Below are positions 8,742-17,887 of a stretch of DNA of 64,000 bases, piece by piece. The stretch comes from Chitinophagaceae bacterium IBVUCB1. Lineage in GTDB: Bacteria; Bacteroidota; Bacteroidia; Chitinophagales; Chitinophagaceae. The translations under genes and the position numbers were made by a program. The first letter of the stretch is position 1, and each line of letters starts with the position of its first letter. Where the stretch lies: NCBI GenBank assembly GCA_002127285.1, contig NFUW01000001.1, positions 880,057 to 944,056 on the forward strand, written 5' to 3'. The notes beneath the pieces are model-generated. The model had not been told where the DNA came from, made no database searches, and saw only the letters and a list, made by a program, of their open reading frames with translations.

Positions 8742-11700
8742 TTATGCTTCATCCGTCATCGGCATACGTACATAGAAAGTAGTGCCTTTGTCGGGCGTGG
8801 TATCAAACCAAATCTTCCCCTTCCAAAATTCTATAATCTTCCGCGTCATAGCCAAGCCCAAGCCCGTGCCCGATGTCTTGGTTGTAAAATAGGGTTGAAA
8901 TATCTTATCTACAATATCGCTGCTGATGCCCGTACCATTGTCGGCAAATGCTATTACTACATCGCTACCTTCGGGCATTATACTGATGTTCACCAATCCA
9001 TCGCGCCCTTGTGGTATAGATTGTACAGCGTTTTGCAACAGGTTAGTAAATACACGTAGCAATTGGCTCCTGTCTGCATTAATATATATCGGGGTGGCAC
9101 TTTTCGTTATCTCTACTTTCACTTCGCTTTCGTTCAGATATAGCTCTGCCACACGTTCTGTCAGTTCATTTACTTCAATGTTTTCTGGTACTGCCTCGGG
9201 CATCTTGGCGAAGTTGGAAAACTCACTTGCTATGTAAGACAGGTTATCTATTTGCTCTATCAACGATTCCGATACTTTCACTGTTAGCTCTCGCACGTTG
9301 TCATAATTATTGCGCAATGCCTGCTGCAGGTATTGTATGTTCAGCTTCATGGGCGTCAACGGGTTCTTTATTTCGTGCGCCACTTGTTTTGCCATTTCGC
9401 GCCACGCACTTTCTCTTTCATTTCTCGCCATCATCATGGCGTTAGCTTCTACTTTCTTCACCATTTTATTGTACTCATCTACCAGCAATCCTATCTCGTC
9501 TTCATAAGGCCATTCTATCAGTTCGTTTTTGCTCAGGTTCAGTTTCTCAAACTGGCTGATGACAATGTTGAAGCTGCGCGTTATCCATCGGGTGATGAAC
9601 ACAGTTAATATACCTGATAGCAAAAAAACAAACGCGTACAGGTTGATGAGCGCTACAAGGATATTAGAAATCTGATAGTTCAATTCTTTCTGCGATGCGA
9701 AGTAGGGAATGTTGATGTAACCCATCACAATGCCAGCCTCATCGCGCACAGGTACGTAGCACGACAGATGCGATAGCTTGCCGATATTTTCATCCTGCAT
9801 CAGCAGCGATTTTTTATTCACCCACAACGCATGGTAGGCATCTTGCCGCATGATGCGTGCCAACAGTGCACGGTCGTAAATATTGTCTTGTGATGTTACA
9901 TTCAGTATGCCGCTTGCGTTAAAGATGTTGATGTCGGTCTTTTGCGCATTGGCAAGGTTGGTGATGAAGTACTTGAATGCTGCCGTATTGGTAGCACGGT
10001 TAAACGAGTAGGGGTTTGTCAAAGCATTTTCTTGTTCAAGATACTGATTAACCGAACGCTCTACCACCTGCATCACACCCAATAATTTTTCGCGTGTGTT
10101 TTGCTTGTATTGAAATGTGAAATACACAATCGTTACCAAACCGATTATCAGAAACGATACCAACACGATACTGAGCATGGAAAAATGTATGCGGCGGCGT
10201 AGTGTAAAGTTGATAAGCTTGCCGTTCAGCTTGGGCTTGGCAAGATAAGATATAACCGACTTGTACAGCACTATCAGTATGGCTACTAATACTTGTATGC
10301 CAAAGAGGTAAGAAAACAGTGTAATGCTTTCGAGCCATAGCTTTTGGTTCTGTACCACTACTACTATTTTATTCTTATCTGCCTGATACCATAGCTCGCT
10401 TTTTTCGTTATGAATAACGAAGCGATAATCTTTCTTTATTTTCTCGTTGAAGAATACGGGGAATGTATAATCGTTGGTTTGTGTTTGCAGTCTGTTGTTG
10501 GTATAGATAGCGTAAGAGTAGCCCGCATTATCAAGGTTTGTTTTCAAGGTGCGTGGTTGCAGCAGTTCAGGATAAACCGTTTCGCCCGTAGATTCTTTTA
10601 CAGCAAGGTCTATAAACAAATAACCTGCCATGCTGCTGTCTTTGAAGCGCAGTGGTATAGTGCCCAGATAATAGTGCCCGTCTTGCGCGTATTCTTTATA
10701 GTACAGGTTGCTATCGCTCGTAAGCTCTGCACGTCGCATCTGCCTGCGCAGCGAGTTATAGCTCAGCGTATCATTATTATACAGGCTATTGCCTGCTGCA
10801 TCATACAATAATATCTTTGCCTGATATTTATTGAGTTGAGAGCCGAAGTATAGCATCTCAAATCGTTCGTTCAGTTGTTTCCGGCCCTCGTTATCAGGAG
10901 CTTGCATATAGCTTTGCAGGGCGTGGTCGTTCTGTATCGTTTCGGCAATGGTGCGAAACATAAAGTCTTCTAATGGGTAATCTCTCTGCTGGGCTACTGC
11001 ATCTGCAAAGCGCAACCTCGCGTCTTTTTCTTTAATGGTATTGAAGTATTGCAATACTGATGTGCAAAACACACAAACAAAAAATGCCCAGAATATCATG
11101 TGTGGTGCCAGCACATCGTTACTATAAGTCAACTTTTTTACATCCAGTAGTATGATGAACAACAACAGCCATGCAAGCAATCCGTAAGATAGATTGCCAG
11201 TGCGGCTCACATCGCTTACTACTATTACCAGCAAACCCGTTATACCAATCAGCAGGTATTTCAGCCATTGATTTGCCAGCAGCTTTTTCAGCAGCAGGTT
11301 CAGGAAGTATATCAGCAGGCAACAACTGATGCTGATAACACCAACCGTTATCAGCCCGTAGATGGTAAACTTGTTGATGCTGTAAAAATTACTGGCATCA
11401 AAAGATATGGCAGAGTCAACAACTAAACTATTTATCAGGTTGATAAATGTAAATGCAGCCGCAATTATCAATAAGCTGAATATCGTAGCAAGTACATATC
11501 GCCAGTATTTATTAACCCGCCCAAAGCTAATATCGCCAACCGATACATTGCCTACCACATAAGCAACAATCCATAGCACACACAATGCATTCAGCAACAA
11601 ATCGCCCAACGAACGGTGTATATCGCTTGTGGCATATATCTGTGGCGAGAAGATGGGCAGATTGCTCAGGTTGAAAGGCATGCCAAACTGATACGTCAGT

Positions 11701-12461
11701 AACCTGCACCCCGTTATCACTATCACCGTTATGGCAAATCCAAGTATATTAGACCGCTTGCGCGATATATTAATGCTTATTAATTGTAGCCATGCAATAC
11801 TGGCTATCAACGCGCCTGCCAGCAATAGCATCATCAGCCAGTCGGGTATCCACTGCGGCAGGCTGTTGGTATTAAACTTCAGGTAAAATAATACTTGCCC
11901 GTCCGTTGTACTTTTGATGGCATAGCCACCTTTTACGGCTGTATTGTGTATGCGCGTATTGGCAGGTATGTAGCTACCTGCGGCAAATTCGTTGGCGAGG
12001 TATTTGTTTTCAAAGGGATATTGATACATAACCGGAAACAGTGCGGTGATATGCCTGCCGGTGCCTGCTATCTTGTGGCATTTAATGATGAATACGCCTT
12101 TCTCATTAAACAGCAGCCGTTCTTTCTCATTACCGTTTTTGCCAATGCAGTCTGCCAGTATCTTATTCGTATTCCAGTAGCAAAGTGCATTGTTTTTGTA
12201 AGCGTATATATAATAGGGTTGCTTGCTTAGCTTTTCAATATCATCATCCGTTAGTGTTTCGGTAAATATGCGGTCAGTTAATTCTTTCTCTTCTATCAAC
12301 AATCGAAACAGTTCTTGCTTCATGCGCACATCTTCCTGCACCGTAGCTGCCATACCTTTGGGCGATATGTCTTTGCTATGGTTGTAATAGCGCATGCCCG
12401 CCATGCACCACAATGCAATAGCGGCTATCAGCCATCCCCAGTATGGATACCGTCTGAACAC
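8742..12461 (-). CDS. Very large multi-membrane sensor histidine kinase (NtrY-like C-terminus)
   Basis: A 1,239-residue inner-membrane kinase starting at GTG 12461. An N-terminal helix (about 6-25) and extracytoplasmic domain come first. A block of about eight helices (about 205-480), a second extracytoplasmic region (about 500-730), two more helices (about 735-790), a Cache-like sensor domain and a last helix (about 965-995) follow. A HAMP-like linker leads to HisKA with the H-box VAHEIKNPLTPMKLN (His about 1025) and an intact HATPase domain (N-box LLQNAVQSIP, G1 FADNGTGIS, G2 TSGTGLGLA). The HEIKNPLTP box is typical of NtrY/NtrB-like kinases that partner NtrC-type regulators; such a regulator lies at 33101. 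The gene is 1 nt behind mazG, so the two are cotranscribed. The signal sensed is unknown. Confidence 0.88.
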   Translation of the reverse strand: MFRRYPYWGWLIAAIALWCMAGMRYYNHSKDISPKGMAATVQEDVRMKQELFRLLIEEKELTDRIFTETLTDDDIEKLSKQPYYIYAYKNNALCYWNTNKILADCIGKNGNEKERLLFNEKGVFIIKCHKIAGTGRHITALFPVMYQYPFENKYLANEFAAGSYIPANTRIHNTAVKGGYAIKSTTDGQVLFYLKFNTNSLPQWIPDWLMMLLLAGALIASIAWLQLISINISRKRSNILGFAITVIVITGCRLLTYQFGMPFNLSNLPIFSPQIYATSDIHRSLGDLLLNALCVLWIVAYVVGNVSVGDISFGRVNKYWRYVLATIFSLLIIAAAFTFINLINSLVVDSAISFDASNFYSINKFTIYGLITVGVISISCCLLIYFLNLLLKKLLANQWLKYLLIGITGLLVIVVSDVSRTGNLSYGLLAWLLLFIILLDVKKLTYSNDVLAPHMIFWAFFVCVFCTSVLQYFNTIKEKDARLRFADAVAQQRDYPLEDFMFRTIAETIQNDHALQSYMQAPDNEGRKQLNERFEMLYFGSQLNKYQAKILLYDAAGNSLYNNDTLSYNSLRRQMRRAELTSDSNLYYKEYAQDGHYYLGTIPLRFKDSSMAGYLFIDLAVKESTGETVYPELLQPRTLKTNLDNAGYSYAIYTNNRLQTQTNDYTFPVFFNEKIKKDYRFVIHNEKSELWYQADKNKIVVVVQNQKLWLESITLFSYLFGIQVLVAILIVLYKSVISYLAKPKLNGKLINFTLRRRIHFSMLSIVLVSFLIIGLVTIVYFTFQYKQNTREKLLGVMQVVERSVNQYLEQENALTNPYSFNRATNTAAFKYFITNLANAQKTDINIFNASGILNVTSQDNIYDRALLARIMRQDAYHALWVNKKSLLMQDENIGKLSHLSCYVPVRDEAGIVMGYINIPYFASQKELNYQISNILVALINLYAFVFLLSGILTVFITRWITRSFNIVISQFEKLNLSKNELIEWPYEDEIGLLVDEYNKMVKKVEANAMMMARNERESAWREMAKQVAHEIKNPLTPMKLNIQYLQQALRNNYDNVRELTVKVSESLIEQIDNLSYIASEFSNFAKMPEAVPENIEVNELTERVAELYLNESEVKVEITKSATPIYINADRSQLLRVFTNLLQNAVQSIPQGRDGLVNISIMPEGSDVVIAFADNGTGISSDIVDKIFQPYFTTKTSGTGLGLAMTRKIIEFWKGKIWFDTTPDKGTTFYVRMPMTDEA

Positions 12462-12462
12462 C

Positions 12463-13233
12463 TTATTGTTTTTCTCCTGCTTTTACTTTGTTCCACAATG
12501 CATCCATTTCTGCCAGCGTCATATCATGCAGCACTTTGCCATCAGCCGCCGCCATACTTTCTATTTTTTGAAAACGGCGTATGAATTTTTTATTCGTTTG
12601 CTCCAATGCCTTTTCGGGGTCCACCTTTGCAAAGCGCGCGTAGTTTATCAGCGCGAAGAATACATCGCCAAATTCTTCTTCAATTTTTCCCTGTTCACCT
12701 GTCTCTATGGCTTCGTACAGTTCTCCCATTTCTTCATCTACTTTCTCTTTCACCTGCCCTATATGGTCCCACTCAAAGCCTACCTGCTTGGTTTTGTTTT
12801 GCAGTTGCAGGGCTTTCATCATGGCAGGTATAGATTGCGGTAGCCCGCTTAGTATCGATTTCTTTCCTTCTTTCAGCTTCAGCTTTTCCCAGTTTTGCTT
12901 CACTTCTTCCTCATCATTTACTACCGTGCTGCTGTATATATGTGGGTGGCGGCTTACCAATTTGTTGCAAACGCCCTCTATCACATCATCCAAGCTAAAC
13001 TCGCCACGCTCTGCACCTATCTTGCTATAAAAAACGATATGCAGCAGCAAGTCGCCCAGCTCTTCTTTCAGTCCCTGCCAGTCTTCGCTGTCTATGGCAT
13101 CTGCCAGTTCGTAGGTTTCTTCAATGGTTTGCGGGCGCAGGCTTTGTATGGTTTGTTTTTTATCCCAAGGGCAGTTCGCCCTCAGCTCGTCCATAATGGT
13201 GCGCAGCCTTTGCAATGATGTAGCGTATTCCAT
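12463..13233 (-). CDS. mazG: Nucleoside triphosphate pyrophosphohydrolase MazG
   Basis: A 256-residue cytosolic enzyme that hydrolyses NTPs and dNTPs to the monophosphate and pyrophosphate, cleaning non-canonical nucleotides and tempering ppGpp responses. Two tandem MazG domains are seen. The N-terminal one has CPWDKKQTIQSLRPQTIEETYE and EELGDLLL with the EExxE metal site. The C-terminal one has VDEEMGELYEAI and EEEFGDVFFALINYARF. Length and motifs match E. coli MazG (263). It is the first gene of a two-gene operon with the giant kinase; the intergenic distance is 1 nt. Confidence 0.94.
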   Translation of the reverse strand: MEYATSLQRLRTIMDELRANCPWDKKQTIQSLRPQTIEETYELADAIDSEDWQGLKEELGDLLLHIVFYSKIGAERGEFSLDDVIEGVCNKLVSRHPHIYSSTVVNDEEEVKQNWEKLKLKEGKKSILSGLPQSIPAMMKALQLQNKTKQVGFEWDHIGQVKEKVDEEMGELYEAIETGEQGKIEEEFGDVFFALINYARFAKVDPEKALEQTNKKFIRRFQKIESMAAADGKVLHDMTLAEMDALWNKVKAGEKQ

Positions 13234-13290
13234 TCGCCGGATAAATTCTTACCTAAAACTAATCAACTATTCAACAAATCAGCCAATAAC

Positions 13291-13845
13291 CTAACTACCC
13301 CAACGGTAGCCTGTTGCGTCTATGCCTGCCAATTGCAGCACACGGTGCACCACGGTATAGGCAGCTTCTTCTATCGTTGTTGGTTGGCTGTAAAAAGATG
13401 GTGTTGCAGGGCAGATGATGCCGCCAGCTTCGGTAATGGCTGTCATGTTTCGCAGGTGTACAAGGCTGTAGGGCGTTTCTCTCACCACACATATCAGTTT
13501 GCGGCGTTCTTTCAGCATCACATCGGCGGCACGTGTTATCAGGTCGTTGCTGATGCCCGCCGCTATGCGCCCCGCTGTACCCATGCTGCACGGGCAAATG
13601 ATAAGCGCATCGTACCCCGCACTACCCGATGCGAAGGGAGCCATGAAATCGCCCTTGTCCCACACTTTGAAAGGATAGTTACTATACGCCTCGTTGCCCA
13701 ATTCGTGCTGCCATACGGTGCGCGCATTGTCACTCCATACAATGCCTATTTCTTTTACCTGCTGCTGTAGCTTCACAAGGCTGTCAAGCAACACTTTAGC
13801 ATATACCGAACCACTTGCCCCTGTTATCGCCACCGCTATTTTCAT
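13291..13845 (-). CDS. ubiX: UbiX-family flavin prenyltransferase
   Basis: Makes prenylated FMN from FMN and dimethylallyl phosphate, the cofactor of UbiD-type decarboxylases. About 184 residues from ATG 13845; a longer frame to 13884 lacks homology in its first 13 residues. Motifs: GASGSVYAKVLLDSL at the N-terminus, CPCSMGTAGRIAAGISNDLITRA in the middle and ERRKLICVVRETPYS with the conserved Arg/Glu. No ubiD is present in the window, so the acceptor decarboxylase must be elsewhere. The gene is 57 nt upstream of mazG on the same strand, with its own promoter-like box. Confidence 0.92.
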   Translation of the reverse strand: MKIAVAITGASGSVYAKVLLDSLVKLQQQVKEIGIVWSDNARTVWQHELGNEAYSNYPFKVWDKGDFMAPFASGSAGYDALIICPCSMGTAGRIAAGISNDLITRAADVMLKERRKLICVVRETPYSLVHLRNMTAITEAGGIICPATPSFYSQPTTIEEAAYTVVHRVLQLAGIDATGYRWGS

Positions 13846-13881
13846 ATCAATCCTTTGTATATTATTATCACAAGATATTAA

Positions 13882-13889
13882 CAAAGCTA
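13882..13889 (-). promoter_or_regulatory. Putative -7 promoter box for ubiX
   Basis: Minus-strand TAGCTTTG (TAnnTTTG) lies 36 nt upstream of the ubiX ATG. It supports the shorter start at 13845, because the longer frame would begin inside the expected leader. Confidence 0.5.
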
Positions 13890-13931
13890 CCTAGAAATAG
13901 TCGTAAATTAGCTTTCTTAAAATAGCATGTA

Positions 13932-14519
13932 ATGAAACTTGTATTGTTATTTTTTATCGCTTGCACTATGCTTACTACGGTAGCAACGGCAACAGATAAG
14001 AATAAAAAGAAAACCGCCCCTGCCGCTAAAAACGAGATAGAATGGATAAGCTTTGAAGAGGCTGAAAAGCGTATGCAGAAAGAGCCCCGAAAAGTATGGA
14101 TAGATGTTTATACAGAATGGTGCGGATGGTGCAAAGTCTTAGACAAAAAAGTATTCTCGCATCCCGAAGTGATTAAGTATATAAACAGCAAGTACTACGC
14201 CATTAAGTTTGATGCAGAGCGCACAGACAGCTTTTCATTTGCAGGCAAAAAATGGGGCTTCATGCCCGAATACAAAGCCAACGCGCTTGCTGTGCAATTA
14301 ATGGGCGGACAAATGTCTTACCCTACCAGTATTTATATGGAAGCCAATTTTCAAAACCCCTCTCCAATACCTGGCTACCATCCTGTGCCCGAAATGGAAG
14401 GCATACTGAAATTTCTGGGCGAAGATGTTTACAAAACCACTAAGTACGAGGAATATGTAAAAACCTTTACACCTACATGGAAGGAAATACTGGCACCACT
14501 TGCGCCTAACACACACTAA
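13932..14519 (+). CDS. Exported thioredoxin-like protein (WCGWCK)
   Basis: A 195-residue protein with a signal peptide (MKLVLLFFIACTMLTTVATA) and no clear lipobox. The mature part has a thioredoxin fold of the Thioredoxin_7/DUF255 type. The redox motif is WCGWCK (Cys64, Cys67), preceded by KVWIDVYTEW, with the cis-Pro region near SYPTSIYM. It probably reduces or isomerises disulfides in the periplasm, but no partner is apparent. It is monocistronic and its last 4 nt overlap the 3' end of the convergent nth gene. Confidence 0.82.
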   Translation: MKLVLLFFIACTMLTTVATATDKNKKKTAPAAKNEIEWISFEEAEKRMQKEPRKVWIDVYTEWCGWCKVLDKKVFSHPEVIKYINSKYYAIKFDAERTDSFSFAGKKWGFMPEYKANALAVQLMGGQMSYPTSIYMEANFQNPSPIPGYHPVPEMEGILKFLGEDVYKTTKYEEYVKTFTPTWKEILAPLAPNTH

Positions 14520-15178
14520 GCCTGCCTTGCAATGATGTGTTGCATATCGCTTTTATAATATTTACAAATAGCCGTTAGCCCGCAGCGTTCGCATTTTGGC
14601 CTGCGCGCTACGCATGTGTAGCGACCATGCAATATCAGCCAGTGGTGTGCTTTATGTATCAGTTCCAGTGGTATGTTGGCTACCAACTGCTTCTCGCTCT
14701 GCAATACGTTTTTGGCATTAGTCGTCAGCCCTATCCTTGCTGATACGCGAAATACATGCGTATCTACCGCCATATTGGGCTGCTCGTAAATAACGGACGT
14801 AATCACATTCGCCGTCTTTCTGCCAACGCCGGGCAGTTTTACCAGTTCATCTACCGTATCGGGCACTTCGCCACCGTAGTTTTCTACCAGCATCTTTGCC
14901 ATCCCCATCAGATGCTTGGTTTTGTTATTGGCAAAGGTAACGCTGCGTATAAAAGGTTCTATATCTTCAAAGCTTGCCTGCGCCAGCGTTTCGGGTGTGG
15001 GGAAGGCGTTGTATAATGGCGGTGTTACGATATTCACCCGCTTATCGGTACACTGCGCAGATAAGATGACGGCAACCAACAACTGGTACGGATTTTCATA
15101 ATGCAATTCCGTTTCTGCCTCGGGCATATTTTTCTGAAACCAATCTATAATAAAGGCATACCGTTCTTTCTTGGTCAT
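14516..15178 (-). CDS. nth: Endonuclease III (DNA glycosylase/AP lyase)
   Basis: Removes oxidised pyrimidines and cuts at AP sites in base excision repair. About 220 residues from ATG 15178, close to E. coli Nth (211). The helix-hairpin-helix LPGVGRKTAN carries the catalytic Lys and VDTHVFRVS the catalytic Asp. The C-terminal 4Fe-4S cluster motif C-x6-C-x2-C-x5-C is intact (CVARRPKCERCGLTAIC). The frame is open upstream to 15247, but that extension would be translated through the msrB terminator hairpin (15218-15241), so the ATG at 15178 is chosen. Confidence 0.95.
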   Translation of the reverse strand: MTKKERYAFIIDWFQKNMPEAETELHYENPYQLLVAVILSAQCTDKRVNIVTPPLYNAFPTPETLAQASFEDIEPFIRSVTFANNKTKHLMGMAKMLVENYGGEVPDTVDELVKLPGVGRKTANVITSVIYEQPNMAVDTHVFRVSARIGLTTNAKNVLQSEKQLVANIPLELIHKAHHWLILHGRYTCVARRPKCERCGLTAICKYYKSDMQHIIARQA

Positions 15179-15217
15179 TGTATCGAGCGTTTTTAACACA
15201 GCAATAAAAATAACAAA

Positions 15218-15241
15218 ACCGCACATCAAAAGACATGCGGT
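15218..15241 (-). terminator. Candidate terminator for msrB
   Basis: On the minus strand ACCGCA pairs with TGCGGT around a 12-nt loop, followed by a T-rich tail (TTTGTTATTTTT). It lies 45 nt past the msrB stop and just before nth. The stem is short (6 bp). Confidence 0.5.
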
Positions 15242-15285
15242 ATTCACTTTATACTTACTACTAAATACTTTATACTTTCGACTAA

Positions 15286-15819
15286 CTACTTACTACTATC
15301 TTTCCCATCCGGCTCAAATTCCAGCACTGCTGAGTTCATACAAAACCGTTTGTATGTAGGTGCAGGCCCATCGTCAAATATATGCCCCAGGTGAGAGTCG
15401 CAACGCCAGCAATTCACTTCCGTGCGCACCATGCCGTGCGAGTTGTCTTCTTTATACGTTACGCTCTTATCTCCCAACGACTCGTAAAAGCTGGGCCATC
15501 CGCAACTACTCGCAAACTTGGCATCTGAACGGAATAGCGGGTTGCCACATACAGCGCAGTAATACATACCTTTCGAGTCCGTATTCCAGTATTTACCTGT
15601 AAAAGCCCATTCCGTTTCAGCTTCTCTGCCAATGGCATATACTTCTTTGGGCAATATCTTTTTCCATTCGGTATTGCTCACGTTCAGCTTATTGGTAGCT
15701 GTGCGAGAGTAGTGGGGATTGTTTTTATGTTCTTCGCTCATAGCATTGTTTTTTTGCGCGTTGGTGCAACTGCTCGTTAGCAGTGTGCAGATTGTCAGTA
15801 TCAAAGTCAAATATCGCAT
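15286..15819 (-). CDS. msrB: Peptide-methionine (R)-S-oxide reductase, lipoprotein form
   Basis: Repairs methionine-R-sulfoxide in exported proteins. The 177-residue product starts with a lipoprotein signal peptide (lipobox LTSSC, Cys18), so it is probably anchored in the periplasm rather than cytosolic. The MsrB domain is complete: zinc pairs CAVCG and CWRCDSHLGH, substrate motif SSCGWPSFY and the catalytic Cys in KRFCMNSAVLEF. It is a single gene with a candidate terminator downstream. Lipoprotein MsrB enzymes are common in Bacteroidota. Confidence 0.94.
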   Translation of the reverse strand: MRYLTLILTICTLLTSSCTNAQKNNAMSEEHKNNPHYSRTATNKLNVSNTEWKKILPKEVYAIGREAETEWAFTGKYWNTDSKGMYYCAVCGNPLFRSDAKFASSCGWPSFYESLGDKSVTYKEDNSHGMVRTEVNCWRCDSHLGHIFDDGPAPTYKRFCMNSAVLEFEPDGKDSSK

Positions 15820-15944
15820 AAGATTTCTTTTTTTGTGTATTCCTGTCTATAAACGATGCACCCTAACGTTCGGATTTATAATAACAGTTAATACTTTGCA
15901 AAGTTCGTAATGCCTGCATCAGCAAATTGTCGCCCTGCATACAA

Positions 15945-15966
15945 AAGGGCTGCGATTGCAGCCCTT
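15945..15966 (-). terminator. Intrinsic terminator of the thioesterase-M16 operon
   Basis: AAGGGCTGC (15945-15953) pairs perfectly with GCAGCCCTT (15958-15966) around a 4-nt loop. On the minus strand it is followed by TTTTG. It lies directly after the M16 stop codon. Confidence 0.75.
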
Positions 15967-15973
15967 AAACATT

Positions 15974-17257
15974 TTATACCACCACCACTTCATGAAAATC
16001 CTTAGCGTCCAGATATTTTTGTGCCAATCCTTGCAGCTCTTCGGCAGTAATGCTTTTGTAGATGCGTATGTTGCGGTTGAAGTGTTCTATCGTCATACCG
16101 TTCAGTATCAGCGTACGCCAGCGTTGCAGTATAGAGAATGGACCGTCAAGGTCGCCCAGCAGATTGCCCAATAAGTAGTTTTTCACCAGCAGCAGTTCTT
16201 CCTCATCGGCCAATTCATTGCGCAGCAATTCCATCTCATGATATATCTCTTTGATGGCTGGTTCTATTACATCTCTGCCTACTTCTGTCTGTATCGTCAG
16301 CTCGCCGCTATGTGCGTAGGGCGATAGCCCGCTGTATATGCCATAGGTATAGCCTTTCTCTTCGCGTATATTACTCATCAGCCTTGAGCCGAAGTAGCCG
16401 CCGAATAAAGTATTCAGCACCACCATTGGTGCAAAGTCTTCGTGGTGGCGATTGGGGAATAGCCTGCCGATGCGTATAGCACCCTGCACACCATCTGCAT
16501 CGTTGCTGATGTGTTGCTTCCTGCCGGTAGCCTGCGCTATATCAAACGTTTTAGTATCGTGGTTGGTAACTGTTACAGCTGCTTTTCCAAACACATCGTC
16601 TATCTGCCGCAGCGCATCATTGCCAAACTTGCCTGCCATAAATATCTTAACACCACCCAAATCAAAATGCTTTTTATAAAAAGCAATCAGGTCTTCACGC
16701 GTCAGGTTGTCTATCGTTTCTTTTTTAGTGTATCGCCCGTATGGATGTGCCTCACCAAACAATGCGGCATCTATCCGCTGATTGGCTACAAAGTCGCACT
16801 GGCGCAGGCTCACCATCAGACGTTGCAGGCTGTTCTGCTTATATATATCCAGTTCCGTTTGCGGAAAGATGGCATCCGTCAGCACCTCATACACAATAGG
16901 CAACAGGCTGGGCAGATGTTTGGTAAGTGTATGCAGTATGATGCTGCTATGGTCGTTGCCAGGCCCTACTTTCAGACTGGCACCATAAAATTCCAACGCT
17001 TCATTTATCTGATGCGCGGTGCGTTTGCTTGTGCCGTTTTTCAACAGCCCTGCTACGGCTTGCGATGTAGCCTGCTTTTCTTCGTACCAAAGCCCCGCAG
17101 GGAAAACCCAGCTTATCTCTACCACATCCTGCACACCAGCCTGCAACCAATAAAACGGTATGCCATTGCTTAGCTTTTGCTCATTGATGGCAGGCAGCAC
17201 AAAGTCAAATTCTACCGCGTCGTGTATAGCAGGCGGTGTTTTTCTGTCTAAAGTCAT
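15974..17257 (-). CDS. M16-family (insulinase-like) protein lacking the zinc site
   Basis: About 427 residues from ATG 17257, the usual length of single-module M16B proteins. The fold is recognisable (AVAGLLKNGTSKRT, FGGYFGSRLMSNIREEKGYTYG), but the HxxEH zinc motif expected near residue 65 is replaced by QAVAGLL with no His or Glu. The arginine/tyrosine pair typical of non-catalytic partners is present in NIREEKGYTYG. In many bacteria such subunits form heterodimers with an HxxEH-bearing subunit encoded next door. No such neighbour exists here: the upstream gene is a thioesterase, 8 nt away. No signal peptide is visible. It is either an orphan partner subunit or has a non-proteolytic role. 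Confidence 0.82.
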   Translation of the reverse strand: MTLDRKTPPAIHDAVEFDFVLPAINEQKLSNGIPFYWLQAGVQDVVEISWVFPAGLWYEEKQATSQAVAGLLKNGTSKRTAHQINEALEFYGASLKVGPGNDHSSIILHTLTKHLPSLLPIVYEVLTDAIFPQTELDIYKQNSLQRLMVSLRQCDFVANQRIDAALFGEAHPYGRYTKKETIDNLTREDLIAFYKKHFDLGGVKIFMAGKFGNDALRQIDDVFGKAAVTVTNHDTKTFDIAQATGRKQHISNDADGVQGAIRIGRLFPNRHHEDFAPMVVLNTLFGGYFGSRLMSNIREEKGYTYGIYSGLSPYAHSGELTIQTEVGRDVIEPAIKEIYHEMELLRNELADEEELLLVKNYLLGNLLGDLDGPFSILQRWRTLILNGMTIEHFNRNIRIYKSITAEELQGLAQKYLDAKDFHEVVVV

Positions 17258-17265
17258 TGTCAATA

Positions 17266-17784
17266 TTAATCTTTTACAAACAATGCGCGTATCTCATCGG
17301 CTTCCTGCGCTTTCATCCTGCCGCCCAGTACAAGGCGTAGCTGGCGGCGGCGCATGGCACCGTCATACATTTTTTGTTCGTCTTCCGTTTGTGGCACTAT
17401 CTCCTGCACTTTGCGCGGGCGGCCGTTAGGGTCTAATGCCACAAAAGTAAGGTATGCCTCGTTCGATAAATATTTGTATTGCGCCGTCAGGTCTTCGCCC
17501 CATACTTTCAGATACACTTCCATAGATGTATTGAAGGCGCGCGTCAGCTTAGCTTCTATCGTTAGCAGGTTGCCCAGTTTGATGGGGTTGTTGAACGATA
17601 CGTTATCTACCGATGCGGTTACTACAGGACAGTTGCAATGTTTTTGCGCGGCTATGGCGGCGGCTATATCCATCCAGTGCATCAGGCGGCCACCCATCAG
17701 GTTGCCCAGTGTATTGGTATCGTTTGGCAGTACCAGTTCCGACATCACGATGTACGTGTCTTGCGGGTGCTTTTCTTTCTGCAT
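17266..17784 (-). CDS. Acyl-CoA thioesterase, hotdog fold (YciA/BACH type)
   Basis: A 172-residue cytosolic hotdog-fold enzyme hydrolysing acyl-CoA to free acid and CoA. The N-terminal helix region LPNDTNTLGNLMGGRLMHWMD carries the Asn/Asp and the helix glycine pattern of acyl-CoA hydrolases. SVDNVSFNNPIKLGNL and the C-terminal positively charged part fit the family length. Chain-length preference cannot be read from sequence. It is first in a two-gene operon with the M16 protein, separated by 8 nt. Confidence 0.88.
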   Translation of the reverse strand: MQKEKHPQDTYIVMSELVLPNDTNTLGNLMGGRLMHWMDIAAAIAAQKHCNCPVVTASVDNVSFNNPIKLGNLLTIEAKLTRAFNTSMEVYLKVWGEDLTAQYKYLSNEAYLTFVALDPNGRPRKVQEIVPQTEDEQKMYDGAMRRRQLRLVLGGRMKAQEADEIRALFVKD

Positions 17785-17857
17785 GTATTCAATGATTTTT
17801 TAAAACGCGGTAAAGGTAGGCTAATTGCCGCAAGCCTGTTCTATACAGGTATAACTA

Positions 17858-17884
17858 AAAAGAGAGGCCGATAGCCTCTCTTTT
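17858..17884 (-). terminator. Intrinsic terminator of the MbnP-WD40-YHS operon
   Basis: AAAAGAGAGGC (17858-17868) pairs with GCCTCTCTTTT (17874-17884), an 11-bp perfect stem with a 5-nt loop. It lies 4 nt past the YHS stop codon, and the minus-strand stem ends in a run of T. Confidence 0.88.
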
Positions 17885-17887
17885 GTA

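Noticed and set aside
10410-10811. Open frame of 133 codons antisense to the giant histidine kinase.
   Set aside because: No recognisable protein features and fully inside a well-supported gene.
15179-15247. N-terminal extension of nth to 15247.
   Set aside because: It would run through the msrB terminator hairpin and adds hydrophobic residues not found in endonuclease III.
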